64,000 nt of DNA from Bacteroidota bacterium (GTDB taxonomy: Bacteria; Bacteroidota; Bacteroidia; AKYH767-A; OLB10): contig JADJOH010000007.1 in assembly GCA_016713925.1 (NCBI GenBank), forward strand, positions 669,501 through 733,500. The letters are read 5' to 3'. The notes beneath the pieces are model-generated. The model did not search any database and was not told the origin of the DNA. It saw nothing but the letters and a program-made list of their open reading frames with translations. This document shows, piece after piece, positions 53,797 through 61,961 of this stretch; position 1 is the first letter of the stretch; every line of letters starts with the position of its first letter. Both the position numbers and the translations under genes were made by a program.

Positions 53797-55431
53797 TTGC
53801 TTTTTATAGCTCTCGTTTTAGTGAATTCAAACAAAGTATTTGGTCATTCAATTCCTTTATTAAGACGTATTCCCGTCTTGCGTTTTCTTCTGCCATTTAT
53901 TGCGGGTATTCTTATTGCAGAAATGCTGCCCACATTTCTTCATCTTCTTTTTCTACGTCTCTGGATGATCCTTATCGTCGGTTGGATTTTATTGCTGGTC
54001 AGTTATAGATCAGGATTTCGCAAGCGCCATTATTTCGGAGGATTGTTGCAATTGTATTTCATTGTGGCTGGTATAGGATTAAGTTGTTTGTTCATGGAGA
54101 AGTACAGGCCGGGACATTATACTTCCTTAGATGTCATCAGCGGTGTTAAATCCAGGGTGATATCTTCTTTGCAGGAGAAGAAAAAATCATTTAAAGTATT
54201 GGTAGAAATTGAAGCCGTAAAGACCGGACAGCATTGGGTCTGCAGTAATGGTAAAATGATGGTGTATTTAAAGAAGGATACTGCTTTTGAGGCAATACGA
54301 TATGGTGATCAATTGATGTTTAACCGTACTCCGGAAATGGTAAATGCAGATAGTAACAATCTGCCAGCGAAACTCAGTTTACATCGTCAGGTATTTTCCA
54401 GAGTGTATCTGACTAAAGTGATCCATCTAAAATCAAAAGACAACTCTTTTTCTTTTATGGCAACTGCCATTGAATGTCGTCGCACGATAGCCTCCTGTTT
54501 GATGGAGCAGTTTAAGGGTTCGAAGGAAGCTGCTATCGCCGTGGCCTTATTGGTTGGGGAGGAGGTGAGTATTGATGAGGATTTAAGTACCGCGTATGCC
54601 GCCACAGGGACCTTGCATGTTTTGGCTGTTTCAGGGATGCACGTCGGACTCATCTATTTGCTCCTGGGATTTATCTTCAAGCCCTTAAGCAATCATAAAA
54701 CAGGAAGACATCTTTACTATCCCTTAGTGATGAGCTGCGTCTGGTGTTATGCTTTTATTGCCGGTGCCGCTCCATCTATCGTGAGGGCTTCAGCAATGTG
54801 TATGTTCTTCCTGATTGCAAAGTGGATTGACCGGAAAAATTTAGGGATCGGATCATTGGGGGCTTCTTTATTTTTTCTGCTGATGGTAAATCCGTTTAAT
54901 ATTTACGAACCGGGACTTCAACTTTCCTTATTTGCCGTATGGGGAATCATCTGGTTGCAACAGCCCATCTTGCGGTTATGGGTTCCGGGCAACTGGTTGT
55001 TTTTTAAACTATGGGAGGTAACCTGTGTTTCTGTTGCCGCGCAAATCATGACCTTGCCGGTTTCACTTTTTTACTTCGGACAATTTCCAAATTACTTCCT
55101 GATCGCCAATCTTTTTGTTATTCCACTTACTACCGCCTGCATCTATGGTTGCATACTTCAACTGTTGGTAACTCCCTTACCGTTAGTTCAGGAATACGTC
55201 ATCTGGATAAATGCATTCTTCCTCAAAATTTCTAATTTCCTCGTCTTGGAAATGAAGGACTGGCCCGGTGCAGTAAGTCGATGGATGGTTTCGTTTTCGG
55301 ATATGCTTTTTCTGTACCTAATAATTCTTTTAATTGATTATTGGGTAAAGACAAGAAATTTCCGGATTGTCATCCTGCTGCTCTTGCTATTTGCAATCAA
55401 AAGTGCGATTTCTATAATTCAGCTAATTTAA
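53797..55431 (+). CDS. comEC: ComEC/Rec2-family DNA-uptake channel protein, N-terminal and channel domains
   Basis: An integral membrane protein of up to 544 residues. Hydrophobic helices LLPFIAGILIAEMLPTFLHL and WMILIVGWILLLVSYRSG are followed by a soluble OB-like region (about residues 110-200) and the Competence domain with its hallmark AATGTLHVLAVSGMHVGLIY, then SLFAVWGIIWLQQPILRL and further helices. ComEC moves single-stranded DNA across the inner membrane in natural transformation. The C-terminal metallo-beta-lactamase domain of Gram-positive ComEC is absent, as in many Bacteroidota. The first frame start is TTG; GTG at 53821 is equally possible. The last 20 bases overlap the convergent MBL hydrolase gene. 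Confidence 0.88.
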   Translation: MLFIALVLVNSNKVFGHSIPLLRRIPVLRFLLPFIAGILIAEMLPTFLHLLFLRLWMILIVGWILLLVSYRSGFRKRHYFGGLLQLYFIVAGIGLSCLFMEKYRPGHYTSLDVISGVKSRVISSLQEKKKSFKVLVEIEAVKTGQHWVCSNGKMMVYLKKDTAFEAIRYGDQLMFNRTPEMVNADSNNLPAKLSLHRQVFSRVYLTKVIHLKSKDNSFSFMATAIECRRTIASCLMEQFKGSKEAAIAVALLVGEEVSIDEDLSTAYAATGTLHVLAVSGMHVGLIYLLLGFIFKPLSNHKTGRHLYYPLVMSCVWCYAFIAGAAPSIVRASAMCMFFLIAKWIDRKNLGIGSLGASLFFLLMVNPFNIYEPGLQLSLFAVWGIIWLQQPILRLWVPGNWLFFKLWEVTCVSVAAQIMTLPVSLFYFGQFPNYFLIANLFVIPLTTACIYGCILQLLVTPLPLVQEYVIWINAFFLKISNFLVLEMKDWPGAVSRWMVSFSDMLFLYLIILLIDYWVKTRNFRIVILLLLLFAIKSAISIIQLI

Positions 55432-56251
55432 ATACCTGATCTGCCCGAACACCTTTTTCGGTTTGCTTTAGTGAACAACATTCGTTCACCGGATCATGTT
55501 CAAAAAATAAAATATAATCGTTCTCCATGGCTTCTTTGAGGAAGTTCGCTTTTTCATCCAGGCTCAACAGTGGACGCGTATCATACGCCATGACAAAAGG
55601 TACAGGGAGATGGGCCACCGATGGCATTAAGTCGGCCATGAATACAATCGTTCTGCCTTTGTATTGAATATGCGGCAACATCATTCCATCGGTATGTCCG
55701 TTCACATATTTTATTTTCACCCCGGGAAATAGTTCGGCTCCATCCTGCGTAAATTTCAATTGACCACTTTCTTCAATGGGAAGAATATTTTCTTTGAGGA
55801 AACTTGCTTTTTCACGGGCATTGGGAACTGTTGCCCATTTCCAGTGCTGTTCATTGCTCCAGTAGGTGGCATTCGGAAAAGCAACTTCAAAGCCATTACC
55901 ATCTTTCTTCTTGTTAATACTCCCGCCGCAATGGTCAAAGTGCAGATGTGTCAGGAAAACGTCCGTGATTTCTTTAAAGTCAACACCCATTCGATGCAGT
56001 GATTTTTCCAACGAATCATCCCCATGTAAATAATAATGACCGAAGAATTTTTCATCCTGCTTATTGCCGATACCATTATCGATCAGAATCAGTTTGTCGC
56101 CATCTTCAATCAAAAGACATCTCATCGCCCAGGTGCACATATTATTCTCGTCGGCAGGATTGAGTTTATTCCACATGGTTTTTGGAACCACGCCAAACAT
56201 AGCACCTCCGTCAAGTTTAAAGAATCCGGTATCAATCGTGTGGAGTTTCAT
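55412..56251 (-). CDS. Metallo-beta-lactamase-fold hydrolase
   Basis: A 279-residue cytoplasmic hydrolase of the MBL superfamily (from the ATG at 56251, MKLHTIDTGFFKLDGGAMFG). The zinc site is intact: THLHFDHCGG (HxHxDH), VKYVNGHTDGMMLPHIQ and IVFMADLMPSVAHLP with the bridging Asp, and the late His in ILFFEHDPVNE. Such enzymes cleave esters, lactones or phosphodiesters; quorum-signal lactonase-like enzymes have this layout, but the substrate is not assignable. Two tryptophan-rich inserts (TYWSNEQHWKWATVPNA) are typical of the group. It converges on comEC with a 20-base overlap. Confidence 0.87.
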   Translation of the reverse strand: MKLHTIDTGFFKLDGGAMFGVVPKTMWNKLNPADENNMCTWAMRCLLIEDGDKLILIDNGIGNKQDEKFFGHYYLHGDDSLEKSLHRMGVDFKEITDVFLTHLHFDHCGGSINKKKDGNGFEVAFPNATYWSNEQHWKWATVPNAREKASFLKENILPIEESGQLKFTQDGAELFPGVKIKYVNGHTDGMMLPHIQYKGRTIVFMADLMPSVAHLPVPFVMAYDTRPLLSLDEKANFLKEAMENDYILFFEHDPVNECCSLKQTEKGVRADQVFKLAEL

Positions 56252-56504
56252 TGGTAGTTGATTTTGCACAAAAGTAGGTATTTGGTTAGTTTGTGGGTTG
56301 TTGGATTTATATGCTTGCAGGTGGGCGGTCAAAGGCACACTTCCCCCGCGTCCCCTGGGCCTTCCCCGAGTCGTGATGTCGACCCCCGCGCCTGTCTACC
56401 GAAGCCTCGGCGCAGGCAGGTTTAAACTAACAATTATTTTGTAAATAAAATTCTCAAACGTAGTCGAATGTGCCCGGTTTCCTTTAAAACAATATTTTTG
56501 TCGC
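56252..56504. other. Intergenic spacer with GC-rich repeat and mpl -7 box
   Basis: About 250 bases between divergent genes. A GC-rich block at about 56340-56420 (cgcctgtctaccgaagcc... cggcgcaggcagg) resembles dispersed Bacteroidota intergenic repeats and is unlike the surrounding composition. Near the right end TATTTTTG (56493-56500) fits a -7 box four bases before the mpl ATG. No RNA gene was seen. Confidence 0.45.
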
Positions 56505-57869
56505 ATGATGAAGGTCCATTTCATAGCTATTGGCGGTGCTGCCATGCATAATCTCGCCCTGGCGTTACAACATAAAGGGTATCAGGTTTCGGGTTCAGAT
56601 GATGAGATCAACGAGCCGTCAAAGAGTCGATTGGAGAAAGCCGGATTGTTGCCTTCGGAGATGGGATGGTTTCCGGAAAAGATCCACAGCGGACTCGATG
56701 CCGTTATTCTGGGGATGCATGCCCGGGCCGAGAATCCTGAATTGTTGCGCGCAAAAGAACTGGGCGTTCCGGTGTTTTCCTATCCGGAGTATCTCTACGA
56801 GCAGTCGAAGAGTAAGCGTCGTTTTGTCGTTGGCGGGAGTCACGGCAAGACCAGTATTACCGCTATGATCCTTCATGTGCTGAATTACCATCAGATGGAT
56901 TTCGATTACATGGTCGGCTCCCAACTGGATGGCTTCGAGCGGATGGTACGACTTTCTGAATCAGCACCGATTATCATTCTGGAAGGAGATGAATATTTAT
57001 CATCACCCATTGATCGCCGACCGAAATTTCATCTCTATAAAGCCGATGTGGCACTGTTGAGTGGAATAGCCTGGGATCATATCAATGTGTTTCCCACTTT
57101 TGATAATTATGTGGAGCAGTTTCGGATATACGTCAACGGTATACCCGAAAACGGACGATTAATCTATTGTGTTGAAGATCCGGAGGTAAAGAAAGTATGT
57201 GAATCAGCCGGGCCGGTGCGGCATAAATCGTCATATGGTGTACCACAGCACCGCATCGTGGATGGGACTACAATTCTCGAAACTTCTCAAGGTGATGTTA
57301 CTCTGCAGATTTTCGGGACGCATAACCTGATGAATCTCGAAGGCGCAAGAATGATGTGCAATGAAGCGGGCATAACCGATAAGCAGTTTTTAGAAGCTAT
57401 CGGAACATTTAAGGGAGCAGCGCGCCGGTTGGAATTAATAGCACGAACAGATAAGCTGATAGTCTTTAAAGACTTTGCACATTCGCCCTCTAAGTTGAAA
57501 GCAACGACGGATGCTGTGAAGACACAATTTAGCGGCCGTCGCCTGGTTGCCTGTATGGAGTTGCATACATTTTCGAGTCTGAATGCCACCTATCTCGACG
57601 AGTATAAAGATGCCATGAAGCTGGCCGATGTGGCCGTTGTATATTTTAATCCACAAACCATTGCACATAAAAAACTGGAGGCTATTTCTGCGGATCAGGT
57701 AAAGAAGGCTTTTGGACGTGATGATTTGCTGGTGATGAACGCCTCCGCTGACGTACGAAATTTCCTCGAACAACAGGATTTTAAAAAGGATGTATTGTTA
57801 TTGATGAGCTCCGGAAATTTTGATGGGATTGACCTGAACGCGTTTGGGAAGGAGTTGGCTGGAAGGTGA
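56505..57869 (+). CDS. mpl: UDP-N-acetylmuramate:L-alanyl-gamma-D-glutamyl-meso-diaminopimelate ligase (Mpl type)
   Basis: A 454-residue Mur ligase family enzyme that recycles the murein tripeptide by joining it to UDP-MurNAc. The N-terminal Rossmann part is MKVHFIAIGGAAMHNLALAL, then GYQVSGSDDEINEPSKSRL; the ATP loop is GGSHGKTS (residues 110-117). GDEYLSSPIDRRPKFHLY and IAWDHINVFPTFDNYVEQF are Mpl-type motifs, and the C-terminal domain has FAHSPSKLKATTDAVKTQFS and CMELHTFSSLNATYLDEY. Sequence style favours Mpl over MurC. The start could also be the next codon (56508). An upstream TATTTTTG ends four bases before the ATG. Confidence 0.92.
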   Translation: MMKVHFIAIGGAAMHNLALALQHKGYQVSGSDDEINEPSKSRLEKAGLLPSEMGWFPEKIHSGLDAVILGMHARAENPELLRAKELGVPVFSYPEYLYEQSKSKRRFVVGGSHGKTSITAMILHVLNYHQMDFDYMVGSQLDGFERMVRLSESAPIIILEGDEYLSSPIDRRPKFHLYKADVALLSGIAWDHINVFPTFDNYVEQFRIYVNGIPENGRLIYCVEDPEVKKVCESAGPVRHKSSYGVPQHRIVDGTTILETSQGDVTLQIFGTHNLMNLEGARMMCNEAGITDKQFLEAIGTFKGAARRLELIARTDKLIVFKDFAHSPSKLKATTDAVKTQFSGRRLVACMELHTFSSLNATYLDEYKDAMKLADVAVVYFNPQTIAHKKLEAISADQVKKAFGRDDLLVMNASADVRNFLEQQDFKKDVLLLMSSGNFDGIDLNAFGKELAGR

Positions 57870-58115
57870 GGTTGCTGATTCGTTAAAATTTGAAAATCGT
57901 ATTTTTTAGTATTTCGTTTATATTGTGGAAAGACAAGAGTTGTTGATTTGCGTGGATTAGAATTGTGTATAGGTGAAAATTTGAGACTGCAGATGAATTT
58001 TATCAGATGAACCCCTCACAATTGAATAGTAAATTTTCGCTATCAGTGAGCGATTAATAAATGAATTGACTGTAAGGGAAAAGTCAAACTAAACAGGGAA
58101 AATCTAAAATCGTAT

Positions 58116-58430
58116 TTAATACCCTAAAGGTTCTCTGCCAGTATGTCTTATTCTCAGTATTCGGATTTCATGTTTGTCCAACCTGATCTGATAGGTTATC
58201 CGGAAACTAAATATTACAAATGCTCTGAAATTATTATCTGGAGGATATTTAAGTTTGTCTGCTTCGAAAATTAATGGATTTGACTTGATTGCTTTTATTC
58301 GATCAAGAATAGCAGCTTTAACTATTTTAGGAGCTTGATTGCTCTGTGTTTCAAGATGAGCTAAAATTTCCTTGAATTGATCGAGAGCGTTTCGGTCCCA
58401 AACCAGTTTGAAGGAAGTTGGCTTCACCAT
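58116..58430 (-). CDS. RelE/ParE-type toxin
   Basis: A 104-residue protein of the RelE/ParE superfamily. It begins FKLVWDRNALDQFKEILAHL, has DRIKAIKSNPLIFEADKLKY, and ends with the typical FRAFVIFSFRITYQIRLDKH and HEIRILRIRHTGREPLGY strands, where the basic and aromatic residues line the active or interaction surface. RelE cleaves mRNA on the ribosome, and ParE poisons gyrase; the subtype is not resolved. Its start overlaps the end of the antitoxin gene by seven bases, which is classic for toxin-antitoxin pairs. About 250 bases with nothing recognised (57870-58115) follow downstream. Confidence 0.87.
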   Translation of the reverse strand: MVKPTSFKLVWDRNALDQFKEILAHLETQSNQAPKIVKAAILDRIKAIKSNPLIFEADKLKYPPDNNFRAFVIFSFRITYQIRLDKHEIRILRIRHTGREPLGY

Positions 58431-58654
58431 TTTGACAGCTCTTTTACAGCCTCCTTGTGTGAAACAGATTTTCCTTTATCAATGCGTGCAACAGCTTCGG
58501 TCAGTTCTTTATTGTATTGTTTTCTTGTTACTCGTTTGCTATCCATGTCAATATTTAAAAAGCTTTTTATCATCTCTAAAACAAGCACCTGTTGTTTGTT
58601 GGATAAGAGGGGAAGATAATTGTCTACTTGTTTTTTTATTGCTGCAGTAGTCAT
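58424..58654 (-). CDS. Antitoxin partner of the RelE/ParE toxin
   Basis: A 76-residue acidic/basic helical protein: KQVDNYLPLLSNKQQVLVLE, then MIKSFLNIDMDSKRVTRKQYNK and ending AVKELSKW. It has no long hydrophobic stretch. It resembles the small antitoxins that precede ParE toxins in Bacteroidota, with a C-terminal helix that would wrap the toxin. It is the first gene of the pair and overlaps the toxin start by seven bases, so the products are made in the right order. DNA-binding autoregulation is typical of the family but not shown here. Confidence 0.8.
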   Translation of the reverse strand: MTTAAIKKQVDNYLPLLSNKQQVLVLEMIKSFLNIDMDSKRVTRKQYNKELTEAVARIDKGKSVSHKEAVKELSKW

Positions 58655-58657
58655 AGT

Positions 58658-58843
58658 TCATTTGTTATAAGTAACAAATTTAAGGAAATCATCTGTATTT
58701 TTTACATAAATAACCTTCACGTCTCCTAATTTGAAGGATGGAAGTAGTTGCCCTCTGATGGATCCTGATTTCCATTTTGAAATGAGAATTAAGAGCTCTT
58801 CAGAATATCTCAGGGAATAAACCGGACTGTCATATAGCCCCAA
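58658..58843 (-). CDS. Small ORF of unknown function upstream of the toxin-antitoxin pair
   Basis: A 61-residue open frame (GLYDSPVYSLRYSEELLILI, then KWKSGSIRGQLLPSFKLGD and VKVIYVKNTDDFLKFVTYNK) that I do not recognise. It has no ATG: it would start from TTG at 58843. It ends three bases before the antitoxin ATG and begins just below the rho terminator. The sequence is plausible protein, with good amphipathic pattern, so it may be a remnant of a gene or a small partner. Confidence is low. Confidence 0.35.
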   Translation of the reverse strand: MGLYDSPVYSLRYSEELLILISKWKSGSIRGQLLPSFKLGDVKVIYVKNTDDFLKFVTYNK

Positions 58844-58852
58844 TCTTAAAAT

Positions 58853-58884
58853 AAATAGCCCCGGAATTAAGGCCGGGGCTATTT
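58853..58884 (-). terminator. Rho-independent terminator of rho
   Basis: A perfect 12-bp stem (aaatagccccgg at 58853-58864 with ccggggctattt at 58873-58884) around an 8-base loop. It lies three bases after the rho stop codon and is followed on the minus strand by TATTTTAAG. It ends the rho transcript before the toxin-antitoxin genes. Confidence 0.88.
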
Positions 58885-58887
58885 CAT

Positions 58888-60651
58888 CTACGAGTTCATC
58901 GATACAAGAAACTCCTCATTCGATTTCGTACCGCGCATTCGATCGAGAAGGAAATCCATCGCTTCGAGGGGATTCATATCGGCCAGGTGGTTACGAAGCA
59001 CCCACATCTTTTGAAGCATCTCACGATCCAGTAATAAATCATCGCGTCGCGTACTGGATCCCACCAGATCAATAGCAGGGAAAACGCGTTTGTTCGCGAG
59101 CTTGCGATCCAATTGCAATTCCATGTTACCGGTTCCTTTAAATTCTTCGAAGATAACTTCGTCCATTTTGGAACCGGTGTCGATGAGTGCTGTTGCTAAT
59201 ATCGTGAGTGAGCCACCGTTTTCAATTTTACGTGCAGCACCGAAAAAGCGTTTTGGTTTTTGAAGTGCATTGGCTTCCACACCTCCCGATAAAACTTTTC
59301 CGGATGCCGGAGCTACGGTATTATAAGCACGGGCTAGTCGTGTGATAGAGTCCAGTAAGATGCAAACATCATGTCCGCATTCCACCAGGCGCTTTGCTTT
59401 TTCAAGTACGATATTGGCGATTTTCACATGACGGTCAGCAGGTTCATCAAAGGTGGAAGAAACCACTTCTGCACGGACACTGCGCGCCATATCGGTCACC
59501 TCTTCCGGACGTTCATCAATCAGGAGAATGATGAGATACACTTCCGGATGATTGGCAGCAATCGCATTCGCCACTTCTTTCAATAAAACTGTTTTTCCTG
59601 TTTTAGGCTGCGCCACGATGAGTCCACGCTGACCTTTTCCGATAGGCGTGAACATATCGATAACACGGGTAGAATAATTACCCATGCCATATACAAGGTC
59701 GAATTTTTCATGTGCAAAGAGCGGAGTCAGGAAGTCAAAAGGCACCCGGTCGCGAACGATTTCGGGTGACAAGCCATTGATAGTGTCAATCTTTACCAAT
59801 GGAAAATATTTTTCTCCTTCTCGCGGTGCACGAACAGAACAACGAACGGTATCACCCGCCTTCAATCCATATTGTTTAACCTGAATCTGAGAAACGATAA
59901 TATCATCGGGAGAGGGTAAATAATTATAGTCGGAAGAGCGAAGGAAGCCGACACCTTCAGGCATCAGTTCCAATACACCTTCTGCAATTACTGCATTTCC
60001 GAAATCAAAAATTGGTTCAGTGGAAGCGATAGGTTTGCGTTCACGAATCGGCATCTCACGGGCAGGAGTAGGGTAAGCCATCGGCTCGCGACTGGGGGCT
60101 CTGAAAGGCTCTGCAGATCTTTCTGCCGGTGGAAATGGATTGGCTTCCGCACGCATGCCATCCGACTCTCTGATGGGTAATTCCTGCTGAAAAGATTTCC
60201 GGGGTGCTTTTTCGCTGCTCACAGAATGAGGCTGGTACACCGGTCCGGATGCTTTTTCAATTTCCTCATCAGAACGTTGAGGAATAATTCGCTGCCGTTT
60301 CGGACGGTTGGGATCGTTATCCGCATCCGCTGAAGATGGGGAAGGTGCAGGTGCAGCCTTTGGTGTTTTAGCCGGGGCTGGTGTAGCCTTTGCTGCAGGA
60401 GCGGGTGCAGGAGTGGCTGCTTTTTCCTTTGCTTTAGAAGTGGCTCTCGGTTTTTTTACAGACTCTGTTTTTTCAGGGATTTCAATACCTAAAGCTCCAA
60501 AATTGATTTCAGGATTTAAGGCCTGATGATCAAGGATGCGATAAACCAGATCCTGCTTTTTTAAACTTTCGAAATTTTCGATACTCAGCTTACGGGCAAT
60601 ATCTTTCAATTCCGGTAAGAGTTTTTCATTCAGTTGAATGATGTCAAACAT
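58888..60651 (-). CDS. rho: Transcription termination factor Rho with low-complexity insertion
   Basis: A 587-residue Rho, the RNA-dependent ATPase hexamer that releases transcripts. The N-terminal Rho_N part (MFDIIQLNEKLLPELKDIAR) is followed by a Lys/Ala/Pro-rich segment at about residues 70-135 (APAPAPAAKATPAPAKTPK and on) and an Arg/Glu/Pro-rich segment to about 210. The RNA-binding CSD is VLELMPEGVGFLRSSDYNYL. The ATPase shows Walker A AQPKTGKTVLL, YLIILLIDERPEEVTDMARS, DSITRLARAYN and the Q/R loops with GGVEANALQKPKRFFGAARK. The long insertion is disordered-looking and typical of the phylum. The gene lies divergently beside DUF4293, and a terminator follows. Confidence 0.96.
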   Translation of the reverse strand: MFDIIQLNEKLLPELKDIARKLSIENFESLKKQDLVYRILDHQALNPEINFGALGIEIPEKTESVKKPRATSKAKEKAATPAPAPAAKATPAPAKTPKAAPAPSPSSADADNDPNRPKRQRIIPQRSDEEIEKASGPVYQPHSVSSEKAPRKSFQQELPIRESDGMRAEANPFPPAERSAEPFRAPSREPMAYPTPAREMPIRERKPIASTEPIFDFGNAVIAEGVLELMPEGVGFLRSSDYNYLPSPDDIIVSQIQVKQYGLKAGDTVRCSVRAPREGEKYFPLVKIDTINGLSPEIVRDRVPFDFLTPLFAHEKFDLVYGMGNYSTRVIDMFTPIGKGQRGLIVAQPKTGKTVLLKEVANAIAANHPEVYLIILLIDERPEEVTDMARSVRAEVVSSTFDEPADRHVKIANIVLEKAKRLVECGHDVCILLDSITRLARAYNTVAPASGKVLSGGVEANALQKPKRFFGAARKIENGGSLTILATALIDTGSKMDEVIFEEFKGTGNMELQLDRKLANKRVFPAIDLVGSSTRRDDLLLDREMLQKMWVLRNHLADMNPLEAMDFLLDRMRGTKSNEEFLVSMNS

Positions 60652-60911
60652 GTAAATATGTTATTGGGGTGAATACACAAACGAATAAACCTGAACGATC
60701 AGGTAAAGGTGGTAAGGGTTTTGGGGGAACTTCGACGAAACCTGCCGATTTCTTTTTTTTGTAATCTTTTTTGACAAAAACTGCGTTACAAACGCAATTA
60801 CACTGCAATAATACAATTAAAACGTTAATCCGGCAAGTTTTGTTCTCTTTTTCTTACATTGTTTTTTATCAACAAGGTTATGCACATCTTTGCAGTAAGA
60901 AAATTTAGTCA

Positions 60912-61394
60912 ATGATTCAGCGAATTCAAACTATCTATCTGTCCCTGACCGCTATTTGTGGCCTCCTCATGTACTTTTTCCCTTTTGTGAGTCTGGTGCC
61001 TGCAAATGCCTCTGCCGAGCCGGTGATCTACCATTTATCAGCGTTGGAAGTGAATGTAATAACTAACGGTACTTCAAACGTGTTGATGCGTCTTTGGCCG
61101 GTAGTGGTGCTGAATGCATTGACGATCTCTTTTGCCGTATTTACTATCCTTCAGTTTAAAAGTCGTGTGAAACAAATCCGATTTACCCACTTTTTGCTGA
61201 TCCTTCAGTTAATTCAGATTGTATTTATTGTATTTGATGTAGAAAAGTTGAGCAACGTGGCAGGAGAAGGGCATATGATAACTTTCGGCGTGTTTAGTGT
61301 GCTTCCGGCATTGCAGCTTTTGTTTACGCGATTGGCTACAGGTGCAATAAAAAAGGATGAGGCATTGGTGCGTTCTGCCGATCGTTTACGCTGA
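60912..61394 (+). CDS. DUF4293 family integral membrane protein
   Basis: A 160-residue membrane protein with four predicted helices: YLSLTAICGLLMYFFPFVSL, LWPVVVLNALTISFAVFTIL, FLLILQLIQIVFIVFDVEKL and ITFGVFSVLPALQLLFTRLA. The start MIQRIQTIYLSL matches DUF4293, a Bacteroidota-specific family commonly found next to rho. Function is unknown. Upstream lies a CATCTTTG (60885-60892) one base off a -7 box, with TTG at 60859-60861 but a long 23-base spacer. It overlaps the convergent phosphodiesterase gene by nine bases. Confidence 0.85.
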   Translation: MIQRIQTIYLSLTAICGLLMYFFPFVSLVPANASAEPVIYHLSALEVNVITNGTSNVLMRLWPVVVLNALTISFAVFTILQFKSRVKQIRFTHFLLILQLIQIVFIVFDVEKLSNVAGEGHMITFGVFSVLPALQLLFTRLATGAIKKDEALVRSADRLR

Positions 61395-61889
61395 TTTACT
61401 TCTTTCGCCCAGTTCTATGACATCCAGTTCTTTCATCTTCCCCGAATCAATTTTAAATCTGATCAAGGTCCGTACCTTATGAAAACCGTGTATGCCGGCC
61501 GCACCCGGATTAATATGTAAATGATTCGCTCCATCTCTAACCACTTTTAAAAGATGGCTATGTCCGCAGATCAATACATCCGCCGGAAATTTGCCGAGTA
61601 AATTTTTTACCTGTGGATTGTATTTTCCGGGATTACCGGCTATATGAATCATCAGCACTTTTAATCCCTCGCAGTTGAAATACTGGTGTTCGGGAAAAGT
61701 GATTCTCACTTTATCATCATCAATATTTCCGTAAACTGCTTTCAATGGCTTCAGTCGACTGATCTGATCTGCCACAGAAATGTTTCCAATATCGCCGGCA
61801 TGCCAGACTTCATCGGCTTCACTAACATGTCGCAGGATGCTTTCATCTATATAACCATGTGTGTCGGAAAGAAGAAGTATTTTTTTCAT
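61386..61889 (-). CDS. Metallophosphoesterase (MJ0936/YfcE-type phosphodiesterase)
   Basis: A 167-residue calcineurin-like phosphoesterase with a binuclear metal site. Motifs in order: DTHGYIDES (D-x-H), DEVWHAGDIGN (GDxx), KAVYGNIDDDK (GNxD), MIHIAGNPGK (H), ADVLICGHSHLLKVV (GHSH) and HLHINPGAAGIHG. The size and motifs match the YfcE/MJ0936 group, which hydrolyses artificial phosphodiesters; the natural substrate is unknown. It ends within the convergent DUF4293 gene and lies 72 bases after batE on the same strand. Confidence 0.9.
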   Translation of the reverse strand: MKKILLLSDTHGYIDESILRHVSEADEVWHAGDIGNISVADQISRLKPLKAVYGNIDDDKVRITFPEHQYFNCEGLKVLMIHIAGNPGKYNPQVKNLLGKFPADVLICGHSHLLKVVRDGANHLHINPGAAGIHGFHKVRTLIRFKIDSGKMKELDVIELGERSKSA

Positions 61890-61961
61890 CGGATGAAACG
61901 AAGATAGATGAAAAGTAATAGCATGAAAAAGTGAATTTATGAAACGTGTTGGAAAGCGGGA

